Assembly (NCBI GenBank): GCA_944324045.1 | Contig: CALUUT010000079.1 | Span: forward strand, 1 to 40,460 | Origin: an uncultured Desulfovibrionaceae bacterium | GTDB lineage: Bacteria; Desulfobacterota; Desulfovibrionia; Desulfovibrionales; Desulfovibrionaceae | Direction of reading: 5' to 3' | Length of the DNA: 40,460 nt | Shown here: positions 26,336-34,732 of the stretch, in pieces | Layout: the number at the start of each line of letters is the position of its first letter | Numbering within the stretch: position 1 is the first letter of the stretch | Notes under the pieces: model-generated | Databases searched by the model: none | Told to the model about the DNA's origin: nothing | The model's input: the letters and a program-made list of their open reading frames with translations, nothing else | Program-made: the position numbers and the translations under genes

Positions 26336-27015
26336 CAAAAATTCCTTTATGGTTTGAAACCGCCCCCTTCAGGGGGAAAAGATCTGTCGACAAAACGGCG
26401 AAGCCAATGAAATCCTTTTCCACAACCCCGCCCAAAAGGCGGGGGCACTCCGCACGTCCCCCCATCCGCCGGCTGCAAAGCCAGCCGACGGATGGGACGC
26501 CTACGGATTGCAACATAATGTTTCCTGATGCTATAAGAATCCTGTCATCCCCCCGCTTTTCCCGGGGGGCTTTTGGCAGCGGCAAGGACAGGCCGGCCGC
26601 AAGAGGGACTGCCGCCGCAACAAAACTTCTGCAGGGCGCATATCCAAATTGCCGCCGCAAGCATTCCTGCAATGGAGAAACGGCGCTGGCGCGAACGGAT
26701 GCGGCGCGCGACGCTTTTTACCGCATACATCTGCGACGGCATACCCTCAGCAAAAAACGCCTCGTGAAAAGCCCTATATCGTGTGCTCGCGCCGCTGTCC
26801 AGCCTTGCCGGAAAGGAAACATCCTTGATTCATATGGCGTCTTTGCTCATGGAATGCCGCGAGACGGCCGCATGTTGTTTTTTGTAGCGCGGCTTTTGAG
26901 TGCATTTTTTTGCACATAACAACGAGCAGAAACGGCTGCATTGCATATGACAGCGCATCGCATATGCATGGCGATTGCAAAAGCGCACACCCTTCTTGCC
27001 GCCTGGAGACGGCAT
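26336..27015. repeat. 680-base intergenic region with a cluster of GC-rich hairpins
   Basis: Four stem-loops lie in the first 235 bases. They are cccccttcaggggg (26363-26376), ccccgcc-caaaa-ggcgggg (26426-26444), a 15-bp stem with one mismatch (26461-26475 with 26482-26496), and ccccccg-cttttcc-cggggggg-like (26549-26569). None has a good T-run. From about 26600 to 27015 the sequence has open frames on both strands but none with a recognisable domain, plausible ribosome site or typical composition. I see no gene here. It could be REP-like repeats or a structured leader for ddh, which starts just to the left on the minus strand. Confidence 0.45.
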
Positions 27016-28734
27016 TCAGCTTTCATAGCGGTTGTCTTCAAGAGAGACGCTTTGCCCTGTGCTCTTTTCAATCCAGTTTTTTATATGGCGATGCGATTCT
27101 TTACGATTGGCGGCTTTCTTTTTAATCATCCGCCGGTCCGCCTCCACAAGCAGTTTGCTCAAGGGCGTATTCATGGAAACGACTCCAGCGACTCCAAATG
27201 AAATGAGAACAGGAATAGCATGCTCGCGTCTGTTGTGTTCGGCAAGATCGTCTTCAATATGCGCCAGTATTTCCCTGGCCTTGGCTTCAGGACAACCCGG
27301 CAGCAATATGACGAATTCATCGCCGCCCATTCGGGCTACGCAATCTGTCGCCCGCAACTGGTTGCGCAGCAGCATGGCGGCCTGCACAAGCAATTTATCT
27401 CCAGCCGCATGGCCCATATAGTCGTTAATCAGCTTCAATCCGTTGATATCGCACGAAATGACGCTGACCGGACGCACACGATTCCGTTCCATCCGTTCCA
27501 GTTCCAGATCACAGAATGCGCGGCTTCTCAAACCGGTCAAAGTGTCGTTTTTTACAAGATTTTCAAGCTGGTCACGATCATTTTGCGCAGTCGTGATATT
27601 GGTGTGCAGCCCCACAATGCGCGTGGCTCTGCCCCTGTCGTCTCGGTGGGTCACATACCCGCGTCCCAGTATCCATGCCCATGTCCCATCCGCGCATTTT
27701 AACCGGTACGTGCATTCAAACGTATCGCCGTATCGTGGCGATTCAACTATTTTTTCCTGAGGCGGCACTATTTTGTCATAGTCATCGGGATGAATTTTTT
27801 CTTTCCAGGCGTCAAGACAGCCTGGAAATTCCTCCGCGGTGTATCCCAGCATCGAAAGATAGCGCGGACTGAAATATACGCTGTTCGTTTGCGCATCCCA
27901 ATCCCAAAGACCATCCCCGGCCGCCTTTATGGCTGAAAGCAGACAACCGTCTTCTCCCTGCTCGAACTCCACATTCTTTTTAAGGGCTTCCGCATTTTGC
28001 AAACTGCCCGCCAGACTTGCCGCTTTTCCCTCTTTATCCCGTTCCATAACCGCGCCGCAAAGAAACACGCGCAGATATTGGCCATTCTCCAGACGAAGTC
28101 TGATCAAATCTTCTATGCAATCGCCAAATTGCGCATGGTCAATAATAAGCTGATAGCGGCAATTCGGCGATGTTCGCTCTTCCGGATGCAGGCGCTCTTT
28201 CCATTCATGCAGGCCCAAAACGCGCGGACCGGGCTCCGGATACCCCAAAAGCGCCGCACAGCCCGCGTCAATCTCGATGGTTCCGGCCTGCAGCGAACAG
28301 CGCCAGTATCCCGCCCTGCTTTGAGGCGACATTCTACGCGATGTGGTTATGGGCGGATAATACGGCGTCTGAGTCGAAGATACGTCATAGTGTCCCATTA
28401 CATGAATGGCTCGTCCCATGGAGTCCCTGTCAAGAACAATCATCTGTTCCTGAATGAAAATATCGTTGAACGGATAGGCCGTCTCAAGGACAGAGCCGGC
28501 CGCTCCGCTTAAAACGCCTTCACGAAGTTCATGGAGCGACGGAAGGCACGCCGGCGGGATTTGAGCCAGGAAGGCGCCCATGGTGTTTGGGATGTTTTTC
28601 CCCGCCAAGCCCAGTTTGCCGCACGCCCCTTTACTCAGAAAAAGTCTGTCCGTCGATATCCGCCATTCCCATAACGCTTCAGCCGATTCAAGAGGGATAA
28701 CATTCTTTTCCGGCATTTTTTCAACATCCGACAT
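27016..28734 (-). CDS. Diguanylate cyclase with three PAS-like domains and a GGDEF domain
   Basis: A 572-residue cytoplasmic sensor enzyme; no membrane helix is visible. Two divergent PAS-like modules lie at about 17-118 and 141-250 (ALWEWRISTDRLFLSK and GYWRCSLQAGTIEIDAG). A clear PAS/PAC pair is at about 265-385 (GDGLWDWDAQTNSVYFSPR, YRLKCADGTWAWILGRG). The GGDEF domain (about 395-560) has intact GGDEF at 470-474, so c-di-GMP synthesis is expected. The inhibitory I-site RxxD (RATD, 461-464) sits five residues before it, predicting product feedback. The ATG at 28734 was chosen because the longer frame overlaps the preceding gene; 28716 is possible. It lies 124 bases downstream of a glycosyltransferase gene on the same strand. 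Confidence 0.9.
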   Translation of the reverse strand: MSDVEKMPEKNVIPLESAEALWEWRISTDRLFLSKGACGKLGLAGKNIPNTMGAFLAQIPPACLPSLHELREGVLSGAAGSVLETAYPFNDIFIQEQMIVLDRDSMGRAIHVMGHYDVSSTQTPYYPPITTSRRMSPQSRAGYWRCSLQAGTIEIDAGCAALLGYPEPGPRVLGLHEWKERLHPEERTSPNCRYQLIIDHAQFGDCIEDLIRLRLENGQYLRVFLCGAVMERDKEGKAASLAGSLQNAEALKKNVEFEQGEDGCLLSAIKAAGDGLWDWDAQTNSVYFSPRYLSMLGYTAEEFPGCLDAWKEKIHPDDYDKIVPPQEKIVESPRYGDTFECTYRLKCADGTWAWILGRGYVTHRDDRGRATRIVGLHTNITTAQNDRDQLENLVKNDTLTGLRSRAFCDLELERMERNRVRPVSVISCDINGLKLINDYMGHAAGDKLLVQAAMLLRNQLRATDCVARMGGDEFVILLPGCPEAKAREILAHIEDDLAEHNRREHAIPVLISFGVAGVVSMNTPLSKLLVEADRRMIKKKAANRKESHRHIKNWIEKSTGQSVSLEDNRYES

Positions 28735-28858
28735 GCTTTTTCCGATCCCTAAACCATAACCGCTCTTGCAATCGTTCCCATAAAAAAACTTTTTCCAAGT
28801 CCATCCGCCGTCTCTTCTCAATATGCGCCCTTGCGCTTTCCGCCCTGGCGCATGATTT

Positions 28859-30139
28859 CTAGCCGGCATACTGCTTGCGCCACTCGTCCAAAAATAAAAT
28901 TCCGGTTTCCATGTCCGTCAATTCTCCCTGTCTGCCGCGCAGTGCCCACACGATATCCGCAAAAGCGGCATCCTGCGGCAATCCAAGCCCCTGAATGAGC
29001 GCATCCAGCTCCTGGCGCATCGCCAAAGGCAACGTTGAAGGCAAAATACGCCGCTCCCTGCCCCTGGGCCAGCCGTCGCGTGTTTGCCTGATATGGGCCA
29101 AAAGCGTCTGCATCCTGTGAACGTACGTATGTTCCGCCAATACTCTCTTGCGGGCCCGTTCCGCAATCTGAATTCTTCCGGCGTCATCATAAAGCCAGTC
29201 ATGAATCATATCCGAACATTCTTCAATGGCGTCAAAAACGACAAGCTCCGCATCAGGGCCTTCCAGGTTGAAAAGGTCCGGCATGAGACTTCTGCGATCC
29301 ACAAGCTGAAATCCTCCACAGGCGGCTATTTCAAACGTCCTGGGATTGACGAAATCGCCTTTGGAAACAAGCTGTCGCGCGTGAATGCTCGAATGCAGAT
29401 TCAAATTGATTTTTGTCGCATTGTAAATTTTAACGCACTCTTCAGGCGACACGCGCCTTCCTTTCTGCTGCACAAATTGCATCAGCGCCGCGTCGCCGTC
29501 CCATTCCGTTCCCCAGATTTTAAAGTCAAATCCGAAAAAATGCCTGAAAGCGCGCCGTCTGTTGGGATACCCCGCTCCCATAAACGAAACGTCCGCTCCA
29601 TATTGACGCGCCTCCAGCGGAGTCAAATCACAGGGATGATGCAGGGAAGGATGCGCCGCCATGGGCAAATACAAAAAATCGCGCACTCCGATGCGCTCCA
29701 GCTCCAGAGAGAAGGGTTCTTTTTGAATTACGGCAAACACGTCATACAAAGGCGCAAAGGCGCGCCAATATGTAAACACCTGCCAGTCTTCGACAAACCA
29801 CATGACGGTCAGCACACCGTCTTTGGAAAGCCGCTTAAGGGCGTTAAGGCTCATTGGGGCCTGGGCCAGACAGAGCACCATGTCCGGCTCGAAGGTTTCA
29901 ACTTTGGCCAAAACCGCCTGGGATACGAGTTGCAGAAAACCATTCTCCAGATATGCAAGTCTGTCGGAGGTCACTTTCAGGGACTTCAAGGCGGAAAACG
30001 CTGAATAAAATTCCGGGGCGGCGAACACTTCCACGCAATGGCCAAGCTCGCGCAGCGCTTCGGCGCAGTACCGGCCAACGGGCAAAGAGCCTCCGTACAT
30101 GGGCAAGACAACTAAAACGCGGATATGTTCATCCATCAT
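28859..30139 (-). CDS. CgeB-like glycosyltransferase
   Basis: A 426-residue protein with a GT-B-like layout. The N-terminal part reads VLVVLPMYGGSLPVGRYCAEAL, then DMVLCLAQAPMSLNALKRL and VMWFVEDWQVFTYW (DUF3880-like). The C-terminal half reads ADVSFMGAGYPNRRRAF, IYNATKINLNLHSS and NPRTFEIAACGGFQLVDRR, the acceptor-domain block of CgeB/YkvP-type glycosyltransferases. AAGGA precedes two adjacent ATGs (30139 and 30136); either may be used. It starts 8 bases after the GT9 gene upstream, so the two form an operon. Similar pairs in Desulfovibrio modify surface or flagellar glycans, but the acceptor here is unknown. Confidence 0.85.
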   Translation of the reverse strand: MMDEHIRVLVVLPMYGGSLPVGRYCAEALRELGHCVEVFAAPEFYSAFSALKSLKVTSDRLAYLENGFLQLVSQAVLAKVETFEPDMVLCLAQAPMSLNALKRLSKDGVLTVMWFVEDWQVFTYWRAFAPLYDVFAVIQKEPFSLELERIGVRDFLYLPMAAHPSLHHPCDLTPLEARQYGADVSFMGAGYPNRRRAFRHFFGFDFKIWGTEWDGDAALMQFVQQKGRRVSPEECVKIYNATKINLNLHSSIHARQLVSKGDFVNPRTFEIAACGGFQLVDRRSLMPDLFNLEGPDAELVVFDAIEECSDMIHDWLYDDAGRIQIAERARKRVLAEHTYVHRMQTLLAHIRQTRDGWPRGRERRILPSTLPLAMRQELDALIQGLGLPQDAAFADIVWALRGRQGELTDMETGILFLDEWRKQYAG

Positions 30140-30147
30140 GGTTTCCT

Positions 30148-31398
30148 TTAGAAAAGCCTGGAACAAGACGGCAACATCCAGTCGCGCTCCTTGAAAAAAG
30201 CCTGCGCCGAGCTTTGGGCGGCCGCATCGGGCGCTTCTTTCACGCCGAGCCATTCTCCAACAAGCGCCCGCATTGACGCCTGCCGCTGTAAAAACGGTTC
30301 CTGCTTTACGTGTAAAAGAGGACGGCACAGAACCCCAAGCGCGTCAAAACCGGTCGTCATGGGCAAAAGTCCCGGAACAGGCGCATCCGTCCGGCCTTTA
30401 AGCCGCGCCAAAAATTCCGGCGAAGAAAACGGCGCAAGGCATCGCGTTTCAAACGGACAGACGCGCGACTCCAGACAGGGAATGCATTGTACGGCGGCGT
30501 CCGGCACGGCTTGCCAAATGGTATGGCCTGCGCCATATGGACCGGTTTCAAAACACCAGGCTGAAGAAAGAAAAAAGGCTTCCACCGGAACCCCAAAATG
30601 GGCCGCCATATGCATAAGCCCGGTATCCGGCGACAAAAGCAGGTCAAGTCCGGCGACAAGCTCCGCAACATCCGCAAGAGATGTTTTTCCCGTCAAATCC
30701 GTCGCCTGACGCGCGACCATGGGAGAAAGCAAGCGCATCATCTGCCGGGCCGCCGGATATTCCTGCTCCGTGCCCAGCAAAAAAATCTTGCAGGCTCGGC
30801 CGCGGCGCATGCTCTGCCGCTCAAAAACAGCCTCCAGCGCAGGCGCAAGAACGGCCGGCGGCAGGGAACGCCGCGCAGCCCGTCCGGCAAGAACCACCCC
30901 GATTCCGCCGCCGTGCGGCATGGCCTCAGGATTCACATCCTGGGCGGGCAAGGGCGACGCATCAAAAAACGCCCAGTAATCCGCAAGGTTCAAAGGCGAG
31001 TTCCGACGCGTTTCCATCCAGCGAAAAGCCAGATCAACCCACTTGTCCCGCATGGGCTGCCCGTTTTCAAGCCAGTGCCCGCATACGCTTTCCGGCTCGA
31101 ACAACGTGGAAAGCGCAAGATTCATTCCTGAAAAATTAAGATTATACACACGCGCAAAACCTATTTCACGAAAAAGCGAAAAAAGACGCCGGTTGCGGGA
31201 AAAGGCTTCTTTTTCAGGAGCTCCATGCGCATAAAGACCATGCACCGCAGCAAAAGGAAAAATCAACTTCGCAAAAGCGGCAAGGGACGCATCCACGCAT
31301 ATATGAACTTCATGGCAACGCCGCAAGGAGTTCAAAAGCCGCGACGACTGCAGCACATCCCCCATGCGGGCGAGTTGCACGACCAGTATTTTCGACAT
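30148..31398 (-). CDS. Glycosyltransferase family 9 protein
   Basis: A 416-residue protein with N-terminal ILVVQLARMGDVLQSSRLLNSL and C-terminal LLSPDTGLMHMAAHFGVPVEAFFLSS, the two GT9 (heptosyltransferase-type) signatures. IGVVLAGRAARRSLPP lies between them. A Cys motif (CIPCLESRVCPFETRC) follows the second block. It carries about 90 further residues beyond the GT9 core, with no domain I recognise. The ATG at 31398 has AAGGAG 9 bases upstream. It is the first gene of the operon with the CgeB-like glycosyltransferase and possibly the diguanylate cyclase. The GT9 at 7937 is a separate, more ordinary relative. Confidence 0.88.
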   Translation of the reverse strand: MSKILVVQLARMGDVLQSSRLLNSLRRCHEVHICVDASLAAFAKLIFPFAAVHGLYAHGAPEKEAFSRNRRLFSLFREIGFARVYNLNFSGMNLALSTLFEPESVCGHWLENGQPMRDKWVDLAFRWMETRRNSPLNLADYWAFFDASPLPAQDVNPEAMPHGGGIGVVLAGRAARRSLPPAVLAPALEAVFERQSMRRGRACKIFLLGTEQEYPAARQMMRLLSPMVARQATDLTGKTSLADVAELVAGLDLLLSPDTGLMHMAAHFGVPVEAFFLSSAWCFETGPYGAGHTIWQAVPDAAVQCIPCLESRVCPFETRCLAPFSSPEFLARLKGRTDAPVPGLLPMTTGFDALGVLCRPLLHVKQEPFLQRQASMRALVGEWLGVKEAPDAAAQSSAQAFFKERDWMLPSCSRLF

Positions 31399-31545
31399 GA
31401 CCGCACGCTCCTTCAAAAAGGATAGCGTAACTTGCCGGTCGCGGCAAGCATCCGCTTTTTCCAAGCTTTCAGCCCGGTTTTCAAAAATGCCGCGCTTGCC
31501 CAAATTGGCCTTCCCACTCCGCATCTTTTGGGATATATATGGTTA

Positions 31546-32208
31546 ATGCGCTATTATCCGATTTTCATGAATCTTCAGGACTGCCGTTGCCTTGTAGTCG
31601 GCGCGGGAACTGTCGGCCTGCGCAAAATCCGCTCCCTTGTCGAGGCAAAAGCCCTGGAGATTCTTATCGTTGACCCAAAAGATTGCAAATTCCCGGAATA
31701 CCCTGGAATCATTCATAAAAAAAAATATTTTGAAGAACAGGATCTTGCGGGCCGCGCGCTTGTTTTCGCGGCTACGGACAGGCGGACGCTGAACTGCAAA
31801 ATCGCCGCTTTGTGCCGGGAGCGCGGCATCCTGTGCAATGTCGCGGACTCGCCGGCGGAAGGAACCTTCGCCACGCCGTCCCGTTTTTCTTCCCGGGAAC
31901 TGGATATGGCTGTGGGAACAAAAGGAGCAAGCCCGGCCATGGCCGCCCGCATTTGCAGGGAACTGGGCGCAGAGGCCGGAAACCGATATGGCCCCATGCT
32001 CCGTCTGATGGCCAAACTCCGGCCTTTAATTCTGGAACTTGAAATTCCGGCTGAAAAAAAGCGGCGCATTTTAAAGAAGCTCGCCCTTTCCAGGTTGACG
32101 GAGCTTTTATCCGCACATAAAACTGAAGAGGCGGAACGCCTTTTACGTTCGCTTGTTCCCGACTGCCTCCATACCAAAACCGGAGAACTGCTTCATGATG
32201 ACCAGTGA
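31546..32208 (+). CDS. Precorrin-2 dehydrogenase / sirohydrochlorin ferrochelatase-type protein (CysG N-terminal homologue)
   Basis: A 220-residue protein matching the N-terminal module of CysG (Met8/SirC type). It starts YYPIFMNLQDCRCLVVGAGTVGLRKIRSL, with the NAD-binding GAGTVG at about 20-25. It continues LVFAATDRRTLNC and ILCNVADSPAEGTFATPSRF, and RELDMAVGTKGASPAMAARI. It oxidises precorrin-2 to sirohydrochlorin, the branch point to siroheme and to the alternative heme pathway of sulfate reducers. The methyltransferase half of CysG is absent, as expected for a stand-alone form. The ATG at 31546 begins the conserved region; the longer frame lies in intergenic DNA. The next gene overlaps its end by 14 bases. 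Confidence 0.9.
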   Translation: MRYYPIFMNLQDCRCLVVGAGTVGLRKIRSLVEAKALEILIVDPKDCKFPEYPGIIHKKKYFEEQDLAGRALVFAATDRRTLNCKIAALCRERGILCNVADSPAEGTFATPSRFSSRELDMAVGTKGASPAMAARICRELGAEAGNRYGPMLRLMAKLRPLILELEIPAEKKRRILKKLALSRLTELLSAHKTEEAERLLRSLVPDCLHTKTGELLHDDQ

Positions 32209-33013
32209 GCTTTTAGCCATTCTCACTGTTTGTCTTTACGCTCTTGGAGCCGTATGCATTCTCGCCGGCACGCTTGCCCGGCGTAAAAGCGTCTGCGCCG
32301 GCGGAGAGATGCTGGCGTTATGCGGATTCATAGCGCACACCGTCTCTCTTGGGTTGGGTCTTGGGCAACAGTATCTTGGCAGTTTCGACAGGGGGTATCT
32401 TCTTCAGGTTCTGTCGTGGTGCCTCTTGGCCGTCGTCTTTCTGATCTGGTGGCGGTTGAAGCTTGCGATCTTGCTGCTTTTCGCCGTGCCCATCACCCTG
32501 GCGCTCTATGTTTTTTCCCTGCATATGGCAGGCAGCATACGCCAACTGCCCATGTCCATGGCAAGGCCGTTTTTTCTGCTGCACATAGGAACGCTGTTCA
32601 GCAGCCTGGCGTTTATGTCCGCCGGATTTGGAGCGGGCATCGTTTTTTTGATTCTGGAAAATAAGATAAAAAACAAGCAGCCTCTTTCCGGATTCCAGAG
32701 AGACTTGCCGGCGCTTGCGACCTTCGACAAAGTCAATAAAATTTCCGTGTTTCTGGGATTCCCTCTTTTCACAATCGGAATCGTTTCCGGCTTCATCTGG
32801 GCTGAAATAGTCTGGGGCCGCTCTTTTTCCGGAGACCCTAAAGAAATTGTTTCTTTAGGCATTCTCGCGCTTTACGCCGTATTCTTCCACCAGCGCATGG
32901 CTTTGGGCTGGCAAGGCAAAAAAACCGCCGCCATGGCCATTCTCATTTTTGTCGTCAGTCTTTTCTCGCTTTACGCCAATACCATCTTAAACACGCATCA
33001 CAGCTTTGCGTAA
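32195..33013 (+). CDS. CcsA/HemX-like membrane protein (cytochrome c assembly family)
   Basis: A 272-residue protein with about eight hydrophobic helices. The segment WAEIVWGRSFSGDPKE is a form of the tryptophan-rich WGxxWxWDPKE heme-handling motif of the CcsA/CcmC/HemX family. The aromatic content is high around YAVFFHQRMALGW. HemX-like proteins are encoded next to hemA in many bacteria and may control glutamyl-tRNA reductase levels or bind heme; CcsA proteins handle heme during cytochrome c assembly. ATGATG at 32195 overlaps the 3' end of the upstream gene. Its stop overlaps the hemA start (TAATG), so translation is coupled on both sides. The neighbourhood favours a HemX-like role. Confidence 0.85.
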   Translation: MMTSELLAILTVCLYALGAVCILAGTLARRKSVCAGGEMLALCGFIAHTVSLGLGLGQQYLGSFDRGYLLQVLSWCLLAVVFLIWWRLKLAILLLFAVPITLALYVFSLHMAGSIRQLPMSMARPFFLLHIGTLFSSLAFMSAGFGAGIVFLILENKIKNKQPLSGFQRDLPALATFDKVNKISVFLGFPLFTIGIVSGFIWAEIVWGRSFSGDPKEIVSLGILALYAVFFHQRMALGWQGKKTAAMAILIFVVSLFSLYANTILNTHHSFA

Positions 33014-34380
33014 TGCCTCCGATTATGGATCGCCAAATCTATACTGTAGGGCTCAATCACAAAACAGCCTCCGTGGAGATACGAGAGCGTTTCGCCCTTT
33101 CCGCGCCCTGCTTTTCTGAAGAATCCGCCATACCGCTTTCGCAGGATATTGCGGAAGTCGCTGTGCTTTCCACCTGCAATCGCGTTGAAATCACGGCTGT
33201 CGGCGCTTCCGCGAACGCCCCGGAAACCCTGCTGAATGCGTGGGCCGCCGCATGCCGCCACACGGTTGAAGAGCTTAAACCCTATGTGTATGTTTTGTCC
33301 GGAGCTGAGGCCGTGACCCACTTTTTTCATGTCGCGTCAAGCCTTGACTCCATGATTCTGGGAGAGCCCCAGATTTTGGGACAAATGAAAAGCGCCTACC
33401 GCCGCGCCGTTTCTCTGAAAACCTCGCGAGTCATCCTAAACCGTCTTTTCCATCGCGCCTTTACAGTCGCCAAAAGAGTGCGCACGGAAACCGGAATCGC
33501 TTCAAGCGCCGTATCCATAAGTTACGCGGCCGTCGAACTGGCAAGGCGCATATTCGGGGACATGCGCGCCTATACCGCAATGCTGATTGGAGCGGGAGAC
33601 ATGGCGGAACTTGCGGCGACCCATCTCCTGCACGCCGGGATTGCCCAGGTTCTTGTCGCCAACAGAACGCTTGAACACGCCCGGATTCTGGCCGGCCGGT
33701 TCAACGGCGAGGCGTTCGAGCTGACCGCGCTTTCATCCAGACTGCATGAGGCTGATATCGTCATAAGCTCCACAGGCGCCCCCGGTCTTGTCATAACGCC
33801 TGAACACATCAGAAACGTTATGAAAAAACGTAAGAACAGACCCATGTTCTTTATCGATATCGCCGTACCCCGCGATATTGACCCGGCAATAAACAAATTC
33901 GACAATGTGTATCTTTATGATATAGACGACCTGAAAGAAGTCGTGGAAACAAACATGGGACAACGCCGGGAAGAAGCGCACAAAGCCCAATCCATAATTG
34001 AGGAAGAATGCGGCCTCTTTCTTGAATGGCTGAACTCCTTGGCGCTCCAGCCCACCATCGTAAGCATAGTGGAACGCGGCAGACAGATTGCGCGCGACGA
34101 GTTTCTAAAGACCGCCAAACGACTGGGAAACCTTGATCAGAACACATACGACGCGGTTCAGGACATGCTTGAGGCTGTGGTAAAAAAAATGAATCATGAT
34201 CCCATAGTCTTTCTCAAGCAACAGTATGCCCTTGAAAAGGACAGCGGCGAACGGTGCATCGATTACGCCCAGAGGATGTTCAATCTGAACAAAGACCGCA
34301 AAAAAAGCCGCATGCACAGACGGACAGGATGTTTTTTCACCCCCCCCGCATTAACGGCGCGCAATAAGGAGTCCGCATGA
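33013..34380 (+). CDS. hemA: Glutamyl-tRNA reductase
   Basis: A 455-residue NADPH-dependent enzyme converting glutamyl-tRNA to glutamate-1-semialdehyde, the first committed step of tetrapyrrole synthesis in C5-pathway bacteria. Motifs are YTVGLNHKTASVEIRERFA, the catalytic Cys55 in LSTCNRVE, and EPQILGQMK. The NADP-binding IGAGDMAELAATHLL and a C-terminal dimerisation helix follow. It begins at an ATG overlapping the previous stop and ends overlapping the next start (ATGA). The last about 20 residues (HRRTGCFFTPPALTARNKES) fall outside the conserved family and contain an 8-base C tract (34340-34347). Confidence 0.95.
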   Translation: MPPIMDRQIYTVGLNHKTASVEIRERFALSAPCFSEESAIPLSQDIAEVAVLSTCNRVEITAVGASANAPETLLNAWAAACRHTVEELKPYVYVLSGAEAVTHFFHVASSLDSMILGEPQILGQMKSAYRRAVSLKTSRVILNRLFHRAFTVAKRVRTETGIASSAVSISYAAVELARRIFGDMRAYTAMLIGAGDMAELAATHLLHAGIAQVLVANRTLEHARILAGRFNGEAFELTALSSRLHEADIVISSTGAPGLVITPEHIRNVMKKRKNRPMFFIDIAVPRDIDPAINKFDNVYLYDIDDLKEVVETNMGQRREEAHKAQSIIEEECGLFLEWLNSLALQPTIVSIVERGRQIARDEFLKTAKRLGNLDQNTYDAVQDMLEAVVKKMNHDPIVFLKQQYALEKDSGERCIDYAQRMFNLNKDRKKSRMHRRTGCFFTPPALTARNKESA

Positions 34381-34712
34381 AAGCATACCGCATAGACGAG
34401 CTATCCCCGGCTGATATCCAAAAAATTACAGACAGACTGAACGACATGTCGCTTGGCTCCGAGCTGCAAAGCCTGTTCTGGCTTCCTGTGCCCGACGCCA
34501 TGCTGACCGCGGAACAAAAAGAACATAAACCTCTCTGCGGCCCCTATGCCATGGCGCTTGAAATCCTCGACGATGGGATAAGTCTGGAATTTCTGGTCCG
34601 GGCGCGAAACAAAATCAGTTGCCGGTGCGTGCGGTACGCCTCTGAAGAGCTGATTTTGCATATGATGAAGTATGTGGACGGCATGCTTCAGGACCTTCAT
34701 ATCCGGCTTTAG
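34377..34712 (+). CDS. Conserved hypothetical protein coupled to hemA
   Basis: A 111-residue soluble acidic protein with no signal peptide or membrane helix: MKAYRIDELSPADIQKITDR, then FWLPVPDAMLTAEQKEH and ISCRCVRYASEELILHMMKY. I do not recognise a family with confidence. A protein of this kind follows hemA in related Desulfovibrio genomes, as far as I recall. The start overlaps the hemA stop by four bases (ATGA), a coupling normally seen for genes of one process. It may be a small factor of tetrapyrrole metabolism or of the following tilS, which starts 21 bases downstream. Function unknown. Confidence 0.8.
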   Translation: MKAYRIDELSPADIQKITDRLNDMSLGSELQSLFWLPVPDAMLTAEQKEHKPLCGPYAMALEILDDGISLEFLVRARNKISCRCVRYASEELILHMMKYVDGMLQDLHIRL

Positions 34713-34732
34713 TCTTTCCGGAGCCAAAAGCC

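Noticed and set aside
26407-26919. Plus-strand frame of 170 codons in the ddh upstream gap
   Set aside because: It runs through several hairpins, is Arg/Ser/Pro-rich, has no ribosome site and no domain.
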